Below, in pieces: positions 1-12,125 of a DNA stretch of 64,000 nucleotides (position 1 is the first letter of the stretch; each line of letters opens with the position of its first letter). Made by a program: the position numbers and the translations under genes. This stretch comes from Limonium bicolor (taxonomy: Eukaryota > Streptophyta > Magnoliopsida > Caryophyllales > Plumbaginaceae). Location of the stretch: assembly GCA_023374045.1 (NCBI GenBank), contig CM041777.1:110387588-110451587 (forward strand). Reading direction: 5' to 3'. The notes beneath the pieces are model-generated. The model did no database searches. It had not been told where the DNA came from and saw only the letters and a program-made list of their open reading frames with translations.

Positions 1-860
1 AAATAGAGTCATTGCAAGGTTCTGGTGGTGTGGTGGATTAACAAAACGAGGTTCATATTGGAAAAAAAGGCTAGCAATGTGTCAGAATTTGAAGGGGGGG
101 TTAGGCTTTCGGGATCTTATGGCTTTTACTAGGGATCTTCTAGATAAATAGTGATGGAGGTCAGTCTCATGTCCTAATCTCCTACTTTCAAGTGGATAGG
201 GGGAAGTACAGTGGCACGCCTTTCCTTTGGACTATGCCCACCATTACAAAGAACGAGGGGAAAGTGTCTTGGCTAATTGATCTGACTAATAGTACTTGGC
301 GTGAGAGTTTTGTACGGGTATGGTTCAAAGAGGATGCCACAACTAATATCTTGAGTATTCTGTTGCCTCGGCCTGGGTGCATGAGGCTATAGTGATGGAT
401 GGATATGGGGACTTTCTAAAACAAGGGATTTTACTATGAAGTCTTCTTATTTTGCAGCGTTTGATATGTTATGGTCTAATTAGTGTGCATGTCTGGTGGT
501 AGTAGGTTAGGTAAAGCTTTGAAACTGATATGGAAATGTGACTTACCAACCCGTGTTAAGATTTTTGCATGGAAGTTCCTTCATGAATTTCATCCTTGTA
601 AGACTGTTGTTGCTTCTAAATGTGAAAATATCTCTCATGCTTTGTGTTTTTTTAGGGATACTGAATCCTTATTGCATGTATTTCTTCATTGTAATGGTGC
701 TGCTTCAAAGTGGGTCAAAGAAGGTTTTAATCAGCCTGAGGAAGTTGATACCGATGGTGCGCTAAGGGATTGGTTCCTTGGTGCCTGTCTTTAATCTGGA
801 ATGTCTGTTGTTACGAAACTCATGTTGTTTTTTCTAGAAACTATGGTTTGCAAGGAGGCA
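1..860 (+). pseudogene. LINE reverse transcriptase C-terminal relic with zf-RVT region
   Basis: Degraded end of a non-LTR retrotransposon ORF2. Frame 2 from the window edge reads NRVIARFWWCGG, then KKRLAMCQNLKGGLGFRDL, the conserved block after the RT palm and thumb of plant L1 elements. It stops at about 150 and resumes in other frames. At 483-794 a frame contains LGKALKLIWKCDLPTRVKIF and later C and H residues (FFRDTESLLHVFLHC), the layout of the zf-RVT zinc-binding region that follows RT in plant LINEs. A continuation, SLIWNVCCYETHVVF at about 785-830, matches the tryptophan-rich segment normally found after zf-RVT. The 5' part lies outside the window. Several stops and frameshifts make it non-functional. 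It differs from the LINE at 6454-12335 and seems older. Confidence 0.8.
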
Positions 861-879
861 GATGGTGCATGGCAAACGA

Positions 880-1126
880 TAAGTGTACAAATGAGAATGC
901 TTTAGAAGTGTATTTCACATGTTTTATCAACACTTTTCATGCTCATTTCTTCACTTTAGCTAGTTTTCCTCTAGTTTTGTGTTTCATTGATGTTTTTACA
1001 TATTTATTGCTTAAATATGAGGAAAACCTAACTAGGAACAAAGTAGACAAAGAGGGAAACATGTGGGCGCAAACAGATCTCAAATTAGAGCTAAAACGAA
1101 GAATTTGGGGCATGTACAAGTTGTGT
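880..1126. repeat. Left arm of a long inverted repeat
   Basis: The reverse complement of this segment matches 2463-2614 and continues without loss into 13612-13692, on the other side of an inserted solo LTR. The shared stretch includes a block around ATGTGGGCGCAAA and one around ATGAAAAGTGTTGAT. Arm length is about 250 bp with scattered substitutions. The arms enclose about 1.3 kb. The outer ends fade near 880 and 13692, where no clear TSD was seen, so the element's class is not fixed. Confidence 0.8.
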
Positions 1127-2462
1127 CGGACAACTGATAATAAGTAAGATAGTTGGACCAAAGTCCCCGACAATTTCACCAAAAACTTGTTGTGGAAAAT
1201 ATAAATGAATATATTTTGCTAACTATGGGTAGTGAACCCAGTCGTAGTAGTGCAACAAGGTCGTATCCATGAGGACATCACAACGATCTACCTAATTACA
1301 ATTTAGTAAGTGTGCATAATTATATACAAAAGTGCATAAATGTAAATTGTTAGGGGTTTATGGTTTTGGTTTGATAAATGGAAAAGAAAGAAAAGAAGTA
1401 AGACTAAGCTAACGATCTAAGATAGATGTAACCCGGGATGGATATTTTCCCCCTTATACCTTTACTACCAATTGTCAACTCTTACTCATAACTAAACAAC
1501 AAGAACACTTAATTAACTAATAGCCAAATCTTGGTCTATTAATCGTAACTAATTTAGTCGAAACCCGCATGTTAGCTCAAGTACGCAGTTCAATTGATAG
1601 CACTAAGCACAAGTTCCCTATAGGTTGCAATGTAGTCTCATCTCAATTTCCTTCAGAATTAAGTACACTGATTTAGTCCCCAACGGTATACGTTTATATT
1701 TTCAGATACCCGTCCATAGAAACCCATAGTAGCATTAAACTAATCGACAACGTTAAACCAATCAATTTAACTATTTGATAATCAATTGAGCAAACCCTAA
1801 TCAAATCCCTAAATTCAACGTAGACAAGCTTAGAAGCCATAAACACTCAATAATCATCTTCATCAAACACAAGGACTAATATAAAGCATTAAACAAGTTC
1901 ACGCTTCAAAATGGGAGTTTTAGGGATGTTGGGGTAAAATCTCCATCCCAAAGTGCAAAGGAAACTAATCAAGCATCAGAGCATCAAAATGAGAGAAGGG
2001 GGAGGAATTAGCCATTGAAGGTTTAGGAAGAGCTTTAACGGAGGTGAGACTTCTTCTCCTTTTCTTCTTCTTCCTCTTCTTTCTTTTTCCTTTCCCCTTT
2101 TATCTCTTTCTTGTGTCGTGCTATTCTATTGCCATTCGAAGTCCCCTTTCTTTCTCTTCTTTTTTTTCTTTCTTAAACCCACATCTCTGCTATGTGATTT
2201 GTTTGGTTCGGACTTGTGTCCAGGTATGTAGACCCGGACCAAGTCGACGTGGTCGATTCCTGGCGCGGCCTTGAGTATGTCCGGATGTCTCACAAATGTT
2301 GGTCTGGGTTTAATACCCAGACATATACCCGAAGTGGGGTTAAAAAGAGGCAGAAAAAGTTCCTCACTGCTTTGGTTTTGGTATGTTTACCCGGACACAA
2401 ACCCGAACCCAACTATGTCGCTACTCTTGGCACTTGTTCGAACATGCAGGGTTAGACGCATG
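1127..2462. other. Body of the inverted-repeat element, no coding capacity seen
   Basis: The segment lies between the two inverted arms. It contains CAACAAGGTCGTATCCATGA at about 1256, which resembles a recurrent motif of plant Gypsy (Tat/Athila-type) LTRs from memory only. It is AT-rich with a long polypyrimidine run at 2049-2110. Open frames here (for example 2044-2274) are low-complexity and have no recognisable domain. It could be a non-autonomous foldback element or two remnants in opposite orientation. Confidence 0.5.
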
Positions 2463-2614
2463 TCGTTGTACATGCCTCACATTCTTTGTTTTAGTTCCGA
2501 TTTGAGATCTATTTGCGCCCACATGTTGCCTTCTTCATCTACTTTGTAGAGTTTTCTCATGTTTAAGCAATAAATATGTAAGAACATCAATGAAACACAA
2601 AACTAGAGAAATAT
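2463..2614. repeat. Right arm of the inverted repeat, first part
   Basis: Reverse complement of about 967-1126 (for example ATCTATTTGCGCCCACATGT against its mirror at about 1062-1081). The arm is cut at 2614 by the solo LTR that starts with TGTAACACCCC at 2615. The last five bases, AATAT, are repeated at 13607-13611, where the arm continues. Confidence 0.85.
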
Positions 2615-5600
2615 TGTAACACCCCTAATCCTAACCTGTTAAAAACGTCGCAAGTCGTAGCAAAATAAATAACGTCGCAGTGGAAAATAAAAACTATCTA
2701 ACCTTGGTGTTACACGCCGTTACTCACCCTTGTGAGTAACAAGGCATCCTTGCTCCATCCAACAACCATAACTCCTCACGCTGTGATAAACAGATACTGA
2801 GCACTCTAATTATTACAGACCAAATCCAAACTAGATAAGCAAAACTGAATACAACAAACTCTTTATTACAATACCAAATAAAACTTAAGAGTGTTTATTA
2901 AAACACAGCAGCTACCCTGTTCCCCGCACTCCGGCTTGTGTCTTCTTCAGTAACCTGAAATGTTTTGCCCTTTGAAGGGCTCAGCAATCGAAATACTGGT
3001 ATGCTAAATGTAGTCCTAAGTCATCTAGATTCCTTAAGTCGTTTTAGCCATCTTGATATTAGATTCTTTACAAGATATACCGGTTTACATAATAACAGAA
3101 ATAACTGTAATATCAAACATTCACACAGTAGTCCACCTGCGAACATCAGTGCATAATAATAACCACAACCAGTATTCAAATACCAACAATCCATAACAAA
3201 ATTCAACAAGATACATGTATTAAACTACACTTGTTATCCCTTGTCCTTTAACCAACCACTTAAACTTTTCCAATTAATTTCCACCTCAGGCGTCATGTCA
3301 AGACAACCCTTAAAACTTATTAATGGACAGTAGTCCCCTGGGTTCCAATGGAACCGTTACCAGCTGACCTTATGGCCCTGGATAATATATTGACCGATCC
3401 GGTTGAACCTGTGCACCAACGGCAGTGCCCTCCGCCATCCGTCGAGTGTGGACAATGGATTCCCTTGAGTGACTCCCCATTGAAGTCTCTCGTAGTGATC
3501 ACGATGCGCAACCAGAAAGTCGAAACAGTCTGGATTCCTCTCTTTATAAGTTAGCCCTTTAGTCAATAATACAATATCCAATCCTTGAGTTAAGACTATA
3601 ACAGTTGACCATCAGTTAGGTTTAAAATACCTAAAGGTCAGTTAGTCCCTTTTTTTCAGTTTAGATGTATAAAGTTCCAGTCATAAGACGTTCGCGTAAA
3701 GTAAAACGCAACAGTGTTGAGCAATACAGTATACAAAATAATGTACATAAAATCACATATATCGCACTTAACAATTTAAACACACAACGTCTAGACCTCA
3801 GGAAAATCCTTAGGACATTCAGACCACACAATTAACATACCGTTCACCAGGATAACAACTAGCTTGACAATCCACGCTCTAGTAATTCCTTCCCGTACGC
3901 TGTTATATATACATGCAATACCGGGTAATATTAATACAACTATTCACTAAACATTACAGTACTGTCACTGTAGAACTAAGACTCGTAATACACTAACCCC
4001 GTATGTTCTTTATTTTCCCCTGTTATTTTACAGTGGCTCTAAATAGTTCAACAGTTCGTTATTTCATGTGACCTCACATGTGATAATGAATTTCATTTGT
4101 GTTGTACTTCTTTACTCCATTAAACATATATCCATAGCTATTTCCACTTAATCCACATGTCAATATCATTTGGTTATTTTTATTATAGCCACAATTATTT
4201 ATAAACTTTATATTATACTCCACAATGTATCATAATACATAGTTTTAACTCCTTTCTTTATTAAATTACAAAACTAACCATAATAATTCGGTATTTATAT
4301 TTTGTACCCAACAACTTTTATAAATTACCAAATAACCATATAACTTTTATAATTTACCAATTATTCATATCAACTTTCGGTATTTATATTATATACCCAA
4401 TAACTTTCGTAAATTACAATATGGCCACATATGATTTCGGTTTTATTATATACTTTTCCCATAATCATATTTTAACCCCAAAAACTTTATATAAGTTACA
4501 TATTAACTTATAAACTATAGTTTTAATATTTAATTTTCTAAAATACCGAAAAGACCCTTATACTTTTACAAATTATGAATTCGCCCCATGTCTAATTCGG
4601 TTTTACATATATATTTTCATAAATTACATATTCACCCCAAAACTTTTATAAACATAATATTTTATGTCATAAATCATTTTAACCCAAAGTTTTTGGTCAA
4701 CACTTTGACCAAGACTTAATTTCATAATTAACACTTTAATATAACCATAAAATCATGTGTATTCTCGGTTATACTCCAAACTTCCCAATAATTACAAAAT
4801 AGCCCCAAGACTTTATAAAATGTTATTTTAACACTTAAACACTTATTTAAATTCACCAAAATTCATAATATTAATTCCTACCCTATAATATATTATTAAT
4901 ACACCAAATTAACCCATTATTCCTCGGCAATTAATATGAGTGCCTTAAACTTTTCAAAATTTACATTTTAACCACATAACTTATTAATCTAGCCATTTAA
5001 ATACTTGTAGCTATTTTTAATGTTCCCAAAAATTTATAATATAAGCTAATATACTTATATACTTCATAAATCACCAATTAACACATTTCATTCTCGGCCT
5101 TAATAATACTTTACTATATAGTTTTTAAAACTTGATTTAAACTTTATAATATGTACATATAAATGTATATAAGCCATATAACACTTCTAAAAATTATGTT
5201 AATGACTTAGAATGATTATAAGCTCAAAATAAACCATTTCTCTCCTAGGATATTCGGCCTAATTTATTTAGAGGTTGTACATAATTTTTATACCAAAGTT
5301 TGAAGCTTAAATCAAACTTAAACTTAATAAACCTTAACTATATAACTTACTCCTTAAATCAAGACAATTCTTGTACTTGATTTCTCCTTGAATTCCAAGC
5401 TCTTCCAATGCTATATTGATGAAGAGAATTCGGCTTCCTTGTATATATTTAGGAGATCCATTTGTTAGACTTCTAACAAAGATTTATAAATAATATTTGG
5501 AGTAGTTTTACAAGAGTTTACCTTAGGAATTTAACAAGGTATTTTTGGTACACCTTGGGATGATTGTAGATCCAAGTTTCCTTCATGAAATAATGAAGAG

Positions 5601-6746
5601 AATATAGATTTAGAAGCTCTAAATTTTCGGAAATGCTTAAGGTATTTTATTAGGATTTTTCAACATGAAAATATACCTTAACTTGATCTTGTTGTTCCTT
5701 GTGTTGTTGTTGAATCAAGACACCTTCTTGAAGTTCTTAAGCTTGGTGAAAATAGCAAGGATTGCTACGATGATTTTTCTTGCTTCAAGACTTAGTAGAA
5801 TTAACTAGGAAAATACATAAAATGGTGTTAGAACTTAACACACCATTAATGGAGCTTTGGAGCTCTAAGGAATTAACTAGCAAAGGAAGAAGAAAAGAGA
5901 GGAGAAGAGAGACTTACACATTCGGTTGAATGAAGGACAAGGAATGAATGAAAGGTTACGTAAGGTCTTAAGGCAAGACAAGGCTGAATCAAAATGGGAA
6001 TAATTGGTATGTCACATGTCATTATTTTATGTCTTTGTCTTGTTTTATTTGACTACAAAGTCTCTTAATTTTGCTAGACTTACGGCTGATTGGCAAGAAG
6101 AAGAGGAGTCATTATTGACAACTTGTAAGAAGAGGACAAAGCAATGTAAGTGGTTGTCTTCTTTTTGAATTTCCTAAGCTTGATTATTAGCACTAACCTT
6201 GTCTTCTTCCTTGTAGGCTTGCGGCAATGGGAGTCCTAGGAGGCCATTTGATTTTGTTAATTGTAAACAAGTTAATCATGCTAGTTAGGTATTTGTCTAT
6301 CTTTGATTAATTTAACAACAATCATTCCTCCTTTCTTCTGTATGAGATCGGCTGCTCCATGTGCTATAAGATGGCTGCTTCATTAATTAAGTCACAACTT
6401 TTACATTATACAAATCTACATCTACTTTTTATGTAATTAATTCTATTGTCTTTTAAGTGGAAAAGAACACAACAAAAGAAGAGGATAGAGAGTCGTTGCC
6501 CTCGACTACGCGCCCCACGCGCACAAACTCCCTGTTCCTTCGTTCTCAGGCCCGCTCCTCCTCCGCCTTCCTCCCTCAGTGCACGCCGGCGCCGACTCCC
6601 TTGCCGCTGCCTTGCCACTAGTCGCCCCCTCCCCCTGAGTCCTCGGTGGATCCGCCGCCGGTTGGGCTCTTGCCTGGCTGTGCTGGCCCCACCCGGGGTG
6701 CTTCCCCTCCCGACCTTTCCCTCCCGTCAAACTCCTCCTCCGCTCT

Positions 6747-8300
6747 ATGGGTAGGCGGCGCCCCTCTACCAGAGCCACCCCCCTGCCGTCGTCCCCTCCC
6801 TGTCCTGCTCCAAGCCCAGGTACAGTCGTCCCCGCTGTTTCTCCCTTCGCTGGCGCTGGGCTCGAGTTGCCTGAAGGCATGCCCCGAGGTGGGGATCTCG
6901 CGTTGCCTGAAGGCGAGGTTGGCGTCTCTCTGGTTGCACCTGACGTGGTGGTAGGTGCCGAGGCAACGCTGGTGTCGAGCCCTGGTGTTTTGGCTAACCC
7001 TCCCCCAAAGTCTGGACCTGTGGTGGAGCTTGGAGTCCGGTGCGGCTCTGAAGACTGGTGCGCCCCTATTTTGGATGACGATGTCGCTGGGATTGGTGAA
7101 GACCCAGTTGACTCTAAAGCTGTTGACCAGAGGGTTGACCATGAGTTGATTCCTGCCTCGCTAGCTGTTGTGGTAGTTGGGCACCAAAAACTGGGGGCTG
7201 AATTGGTTCCCACTGTTGTCCGGGACTTGGATTCACCGTTAGGCCCTCCTCCCTCGACTGATTCACTTACGTCCGGTGTTGGCGCTGGCTCCGCTCAGGC
7301 CCCTAGCCCCCAAGTTCTAATCCATAGCAACGGAGCCGTCAAACCGATTCCCGTTGGAGCCCTCTCTGCGGCTCCTGCCATCGGGCTTATAGTAGACCTC
7401 TCAAGGCCTCCGGTGGATCCGGCCCTCTAGAAGTACCTCAGCCGTCCTGATCCCCAGCTAGTGGATGTGGCGCCATCCTCCGTTTCAGTCCAGGCCCCAA
7501 GGGCGGCAAAGCCTCCTCTAGCGAAGCGGTCGACTAACTTTCCGCCCTCAGGTAAGTCCTCTAATCCTTCCTTTCTAGAAATGCTTCTTGCTAAGCAACG
7601 GGCTAGTTCTGGGTTATCTTTGCAATTGAATGATCTGGACATGCCTAATCCTGAATACCCATATGTTTTGATTGAGGAAGAGGACATATCCTCAGAGATT
7701 GATTACTGGACAAACTCGCTGATGGGTCACATTTGGGGGAAAAATATGGATTTAATATAGTTAAAGAATTTGTGAAGAGGGCCTGGAATTTTGTGGCCAT
7801 TCCTCAAATCCTTCTCCATGAGGAAGGTTGGTTTCTTTTCTGGTTTAATAATGAGGAGGACCTCAAACTAGTCTTGAGCAAGGGCACTTGGCTTCTAAAC
7901 TCTTCCCCCCTTGTCCTCAAGAAATGGTCCCCTGATTTCTCTTTCAACCCCAAAGACCTCAACCGCATCCCAGTTTGGATCCAATTCCCTAGGCTCCCTA
8001 TCAGCCTTTGGTCTCAATCCAGCCTTAGGAAGATTTGCTCTAGAATCGGGCTTCCCTTGCACATAGATCAATCTACTGCTATCAAGTCTAGAATCTCCTT
8101 CGCAAGAGTTCTTGTTGAGGTTGATTTTAGCAAGGAAATCTTGAGAGAAATTGAGATTCGCTCCCCCTCTGGTACCCTTTTCCAACCAGTTGTCTATGAA
8201 TGGGAGCCCGTCTCCTGTGCTTCATGTAACCTGCTGGGCCACTCCTCCGTGAACTGTCCGAAAGCTACTCCCGCTATTGTGAAAGCTCGCGCTCCCTCCA
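6747..8300 (+). pseudogene. LINE ORF1-like region: proline-rich leader, DUF4283, CCHC knuckle
   Basis: Translation from ATG 6747 gives a Pro/Ala/Val-rich, low-complexity leader up to an in-frame TAG at 7428-7430. The same frame continues to 7760, and then a one-base shift in a G/A run near 7740 moves to the frame starting MGEKYGFNIVKEFVK. That frame encodes a DUF4283-type domain (WFLFWFNNEEDLKLVLSKG, then PVWIQFPRLPISLWS), followed by the zinc knuckle CASCNLLGHSSVNCP at about 8218-8262. In plant L1 elements this protein binds RNA and forms the ribonucleoprotein. Downstream the knuckle frame continues without a stop through a Pro/Leu/Ser-rich linker into ORF2, which is unusual. Start choice is uncertain because the leader is poorly conserved. 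Confidence 0.8.
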
Positions 8301-8737
8301 AACCCCGTGTGCCCCTCCTTCCTCCTCTGCCCCGCCTATCCTCCCTACCCCAGACCCTGTCCCTACGCCTTCCCCCAATCCTCCTCCTATCCTTCCCGCC
8401 CTCGCCCTTGCGCCTACCCCATCTCCCCTCCCCCCTAGTCCACGCCTCAACTCCCCTTCTGCTGATGTGCCCTCTCTCGCCAACCCCGATCTTCCTCCTA
8501 GCTCCTCCTCTACCGTCCCTGATGCTACCTCCGGGCTCATGTCCCCCTCTCTTCAGTTGGTGCTTCCCCCCCCCCCCCTGCGGACCGTGGAGCGTAGTTC
8601 CCCGGAAGGACTCTGGTAAATCTAAAGCTAACCTGCCCTTGGTTAAGGACTTCTCCCTCCAGCTCATGAATTCTTTCTTTACGATTGCCCAGGGCGCTAC
8701 TCTTATTGCCCCTCCCCCCCTTCTCTCCCCGCTCTTA

Positions 8738-11700
8738 ATGAATATTGCAATCTGGAATGTTAGGGGGTGCAATGACCACTCCAAAATCCATGAGATTCAA
8801 AATTTTGTCCAGCTCCATAAGCCTTGTGTCTTTTGCCTCCTTGAAACCCATGTCTCGGACTCGAATCACCTTCCTATCCTGCGTCGTTTCTTCCCCTCCT
8901 GGTCGCTCATTCATAACTATGCGGCCCACCCTAACGGGCGCATTTGGATCCTCTTTAATCCCGCCCTCATCTCCCTTTCTCAACTCCAACAATCGGCCCA
9001 AATGATTTCCTACAAAGCCATCCTTGGCGCTAACTCGTTCACCATATCCGTGGTCTATGGCAGTAATTACCCCACTCTGAGAACCCACCTTTGGGATGAG
9101 ATCAACACTCTGGGCAATATAACTTCAGGCCCTTGGGTGGTGGCCGGAGACTTTAATAGTATCCTCTACTCCCACGATAGACTTAGCGCCAGAGCTCCCT
9201 CTCACAGAGATCTTCGGGAGTTTGCTACATGTGTGGCTAGCAATGAGCTGCAAGACCTACGCTACTATGGTCAATTCTACACTTGGTCGAATAATCAATT
9301 TGATCATAATAGGGTTATAGGGAAAATTGATCGGGTCCTCGTTAATGAGGACTGGATTCTGGCGTACCCCACTAGTTATGCTTCCTTTCTGCCCCCGCTT
9401 ATTTCGGATCACAGCCCCATGATCATCACTATTCTCCAGTCCTCCCCCCGCCAAAGCAGCTTCAAATTCCTAAACATATGGACTAAGGACCCCTCGTTTC
9501 TCCCCCTTGTCCGGGAAGCGTGGAGTATACCTATTGAGGGAAGCCGCCTCTACACCCTTGTTAACCGGTTGCGTCACTTAAAAAAGGGTCTCTCTGCTCT
9601 CCATAAAGCGGAGTTCAGCTCGCTTGGTGCTAAAGCCCATAATATCCGGACCGAGCTAAGAGATGTGCAGTGTGCAATGGATCGTGATCCCTGGAATCCA
9701 ACTCTTATTACCAAGGAAAAAACTCTTAGGCATTCCTTGCTCAAAAGGAATCACCAGGAAATCCTCTTCCTGCAGCAACTTTCCAAGTCCCGTTGGCTCA
9801 AGTTTGCTGACTCTAACTCCGCTTTCTATCATAGAGCCATTAAGTCTCGAAAGAACAAAAATTGTATCTCCTCCATTACCAACGACATTGGAGAGGTGGT
9901 GAATGAACCTGCCCACATTAGAGATATTCTGGTCCAGCACTTCAAGAATAGACTTGGCACCATAAACTCTCTCAGCAAAACGCTCCAGGATCTCAATCTA
10001 GACAACTCTAGAACCCTGGGCCAGGACAGATGGGCTCACATGACGCGACCTGTGGAAAACAAAGATATCAAAGATGCCCTTCTCTCCATCGGGGATGACA
10101 AAGCCCCCGGGCCAGATGGCTATTCTGCTAAATTCTTTAAAGCTGTCTGGGACGTTATTGGAGAAGACGCCTGTCGGGCTATCAAAGGCTTCTTTCATGG
10201 AGGCTGGCTCCTTAAAGAGATCAATGCCACTCTCATAACCCTTATACCCAAATCCGAGGCTGCCTCCTCCCCAGGGGACTACAGGCCTATATCCTGCTGC
10301 AATACCCTCTACAAGATCATTAGCAAGATCCTGGCGGACAGGCTTAAGGACACATTGCCCTCTCTTATTAGCCCTTGTCAAGGTGCCTTTATCAAAGGGT
10401 GCCTTATTTCTGACAATATCCAGCTTTGTTCCTCTCTCATGAAACATTATCAAAGGACCCATGTATCTCCCCGGTGCATGATGAAGATGGACATTAGCAA
10501 AGCTTTTGATTCGGTGGACTGGACCTTTCTCCATGACTCCCTTCGCTTCATGAATTTCCCCCCGAACTTCATTGACTGGATCATGCAGTGTGTAACCTCC
10601 ACCTCTTACTCCATAAATATTAATGGCTCCTCCTCAGGATTCTTCCCAGGGAAGCGGGGGCTAAGACAAGGTGATCCCCTCTCCCCGTACCTGTTCGCGG
10701 TGGCTATGGACAAGCTTTCCCGGCTGCTGGACCAGCTCCACCTCAATCCCTTATTCCATTTCCACCCCACTTGTAGACCCCTGCGCCTCACCCATCTTTT
10801 CTTCGCTGACGACGCGCTCCTCTTGTGTAAAGGGGACCTGTCCTCTATTTCGCAGATGATCAACAAAATAAACCTTTTCTCTGAAGCCTTTGGCCTCAGG
10901 CTCAATCATTCAAAATCGGACATTTTTCTTGGGGGGGTGACCCAGGCCAATTCTGACCTGATTGTCCGTTCTTCTGGTTTTAACTTAGGCACCTTTCACT
11001 TTCGTTACCTTGGCATCCCTATCACCGCTAGGAAGCCTAGATCCGCTGATTTCAACCCCCTGCTAGATAGCATCAACAAAGCCATCTCTTCTTGGCAGGG
11101 AAAATCCCTCTCTTTTGCTGGTCGGCTCTCCCTTATCCAAAGTACCCTTTATGGCATTGTTGGCTTCTGGGCTTCTTGTATCCTTCTCCCCAAGAATATC
11201 ATCTCGCATATCACTAAGAGGCTTCGTGCTTTCCTCTGGTCTGGGGACACCAGCTCTAAGTCTACCCCGGTCGTCGCTTGGAGCGCCATATCCAAGAGTA
11301 AGCGTAATTGGGGGCTTGGACTAAAGGACATCCACAATTGGAATATGTGCTTCTTACTCAAAACCATCGCTTCCATTGCTAGTGACCCTGAGCGTCTTTG
11401 GATCCAGTGGATCCACAACCGATTCTTAGTCCGGGCCAATATTTGGACTACCAAGACTAAAGGGATGACCTTTGGGCTTGGAAGTCCACCATCCGAGCCA
11501 GGGATTGGTGGATCTCCCAATGTGGTTCCATCGCTGACGATGCCTCTCTCATGGAATCCTACCCTTCCCCTCCCCGGGTGAGCATGCTCTTCAAAGACGC
11601 CCTTAACCCCGCCACACCGTTTACATGGTACAACATTTGTTGGAGGTCCTGGGCCCCTCCCAAGTCTAAATTTATCTTATGGGTTGCTCTTAAAGGAAAA

Positions 11701-12125
11701 TTGAAAACCACTGATAACTCCAATCTTGGGGTATATGTCTTGCTAACCGTTGTTGGCTCTGTGAGATTGCTCCAGAGACTAGTAGGCATCTTTTCTTTGA
11801 ATGCAGGTTCTCCCGCAGGATCTGGTGGAACCTATGCGACTGGCTCGGGCTCTCTACGAATAGGACAAGCTTGCAAAGCTGCTCAGCGTGGATCACCCGT
11901 TACTGCAAAGGGAACCACCCAAGAGATCTGGTTAGAAGAGTGGTTGTGGCCACCACGGTCTACTACATCTGGATAGAGAGATGCAAGCGTGCTATGGCGA
12001 GTCAATCTAAGGACCTTGCACTCATCATTGTCGACATCAAGCGCGCTATGAAGGCGGTTATTGAAACGAAATTGAGAGAGTCTATTAGAGACTTTGATTG
12101 GTTAGAGAGGGTCTTGAGCTCATAG
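8738..12125 (+). pseudogene. LINE ORF2: AP-like endonuclease, reverse transcriptase, zf-RVT
   Basis: The endonuclease begins at MNIAIWNVRG (8738). Its motifs follow in order: LLETHV, VVYGSNYP, GDFNS, KIDRVLVN and SDHSP, the set expected for an EEP-fold APE-type nuclease that nicks target DNA. RT follows with GPDGYSAKFFK, LITLIPK, YRPISCCNTLYKIISKILA, QGAFIKG, MKMDISKAFDSVDW, GLRQGDPLSPYLF and the catalytic FADD (about 10800). A further region with PKSKFILWVALKGKL marks zf-RVT at about 11660-11700, and the C-terminal frame runs to the stop at 12123-12125. The main frame is open from 7733 to 11581; shifts near 11480 and in the 11720-11870 interval break the zf-RVT part. In family terms the protein performs target-primed reverse transcription in the nucleus. 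This copy looks inactive because its C-terminus is out of frame. Confidence 0.93.

Noticed and set aside
1..860. Same LINE family as 6454-12335
   Set aside because: The shared RT C-terminal pattern is generic and the residues differ widely, so it is annotated as a separate, older relic.
2044..2274. Leu/Phe-rich frame that looks like a membrane protein
   Set aside because: It is a translation of a polypyrimidine tract with no conserved motif, inside a repeat body.
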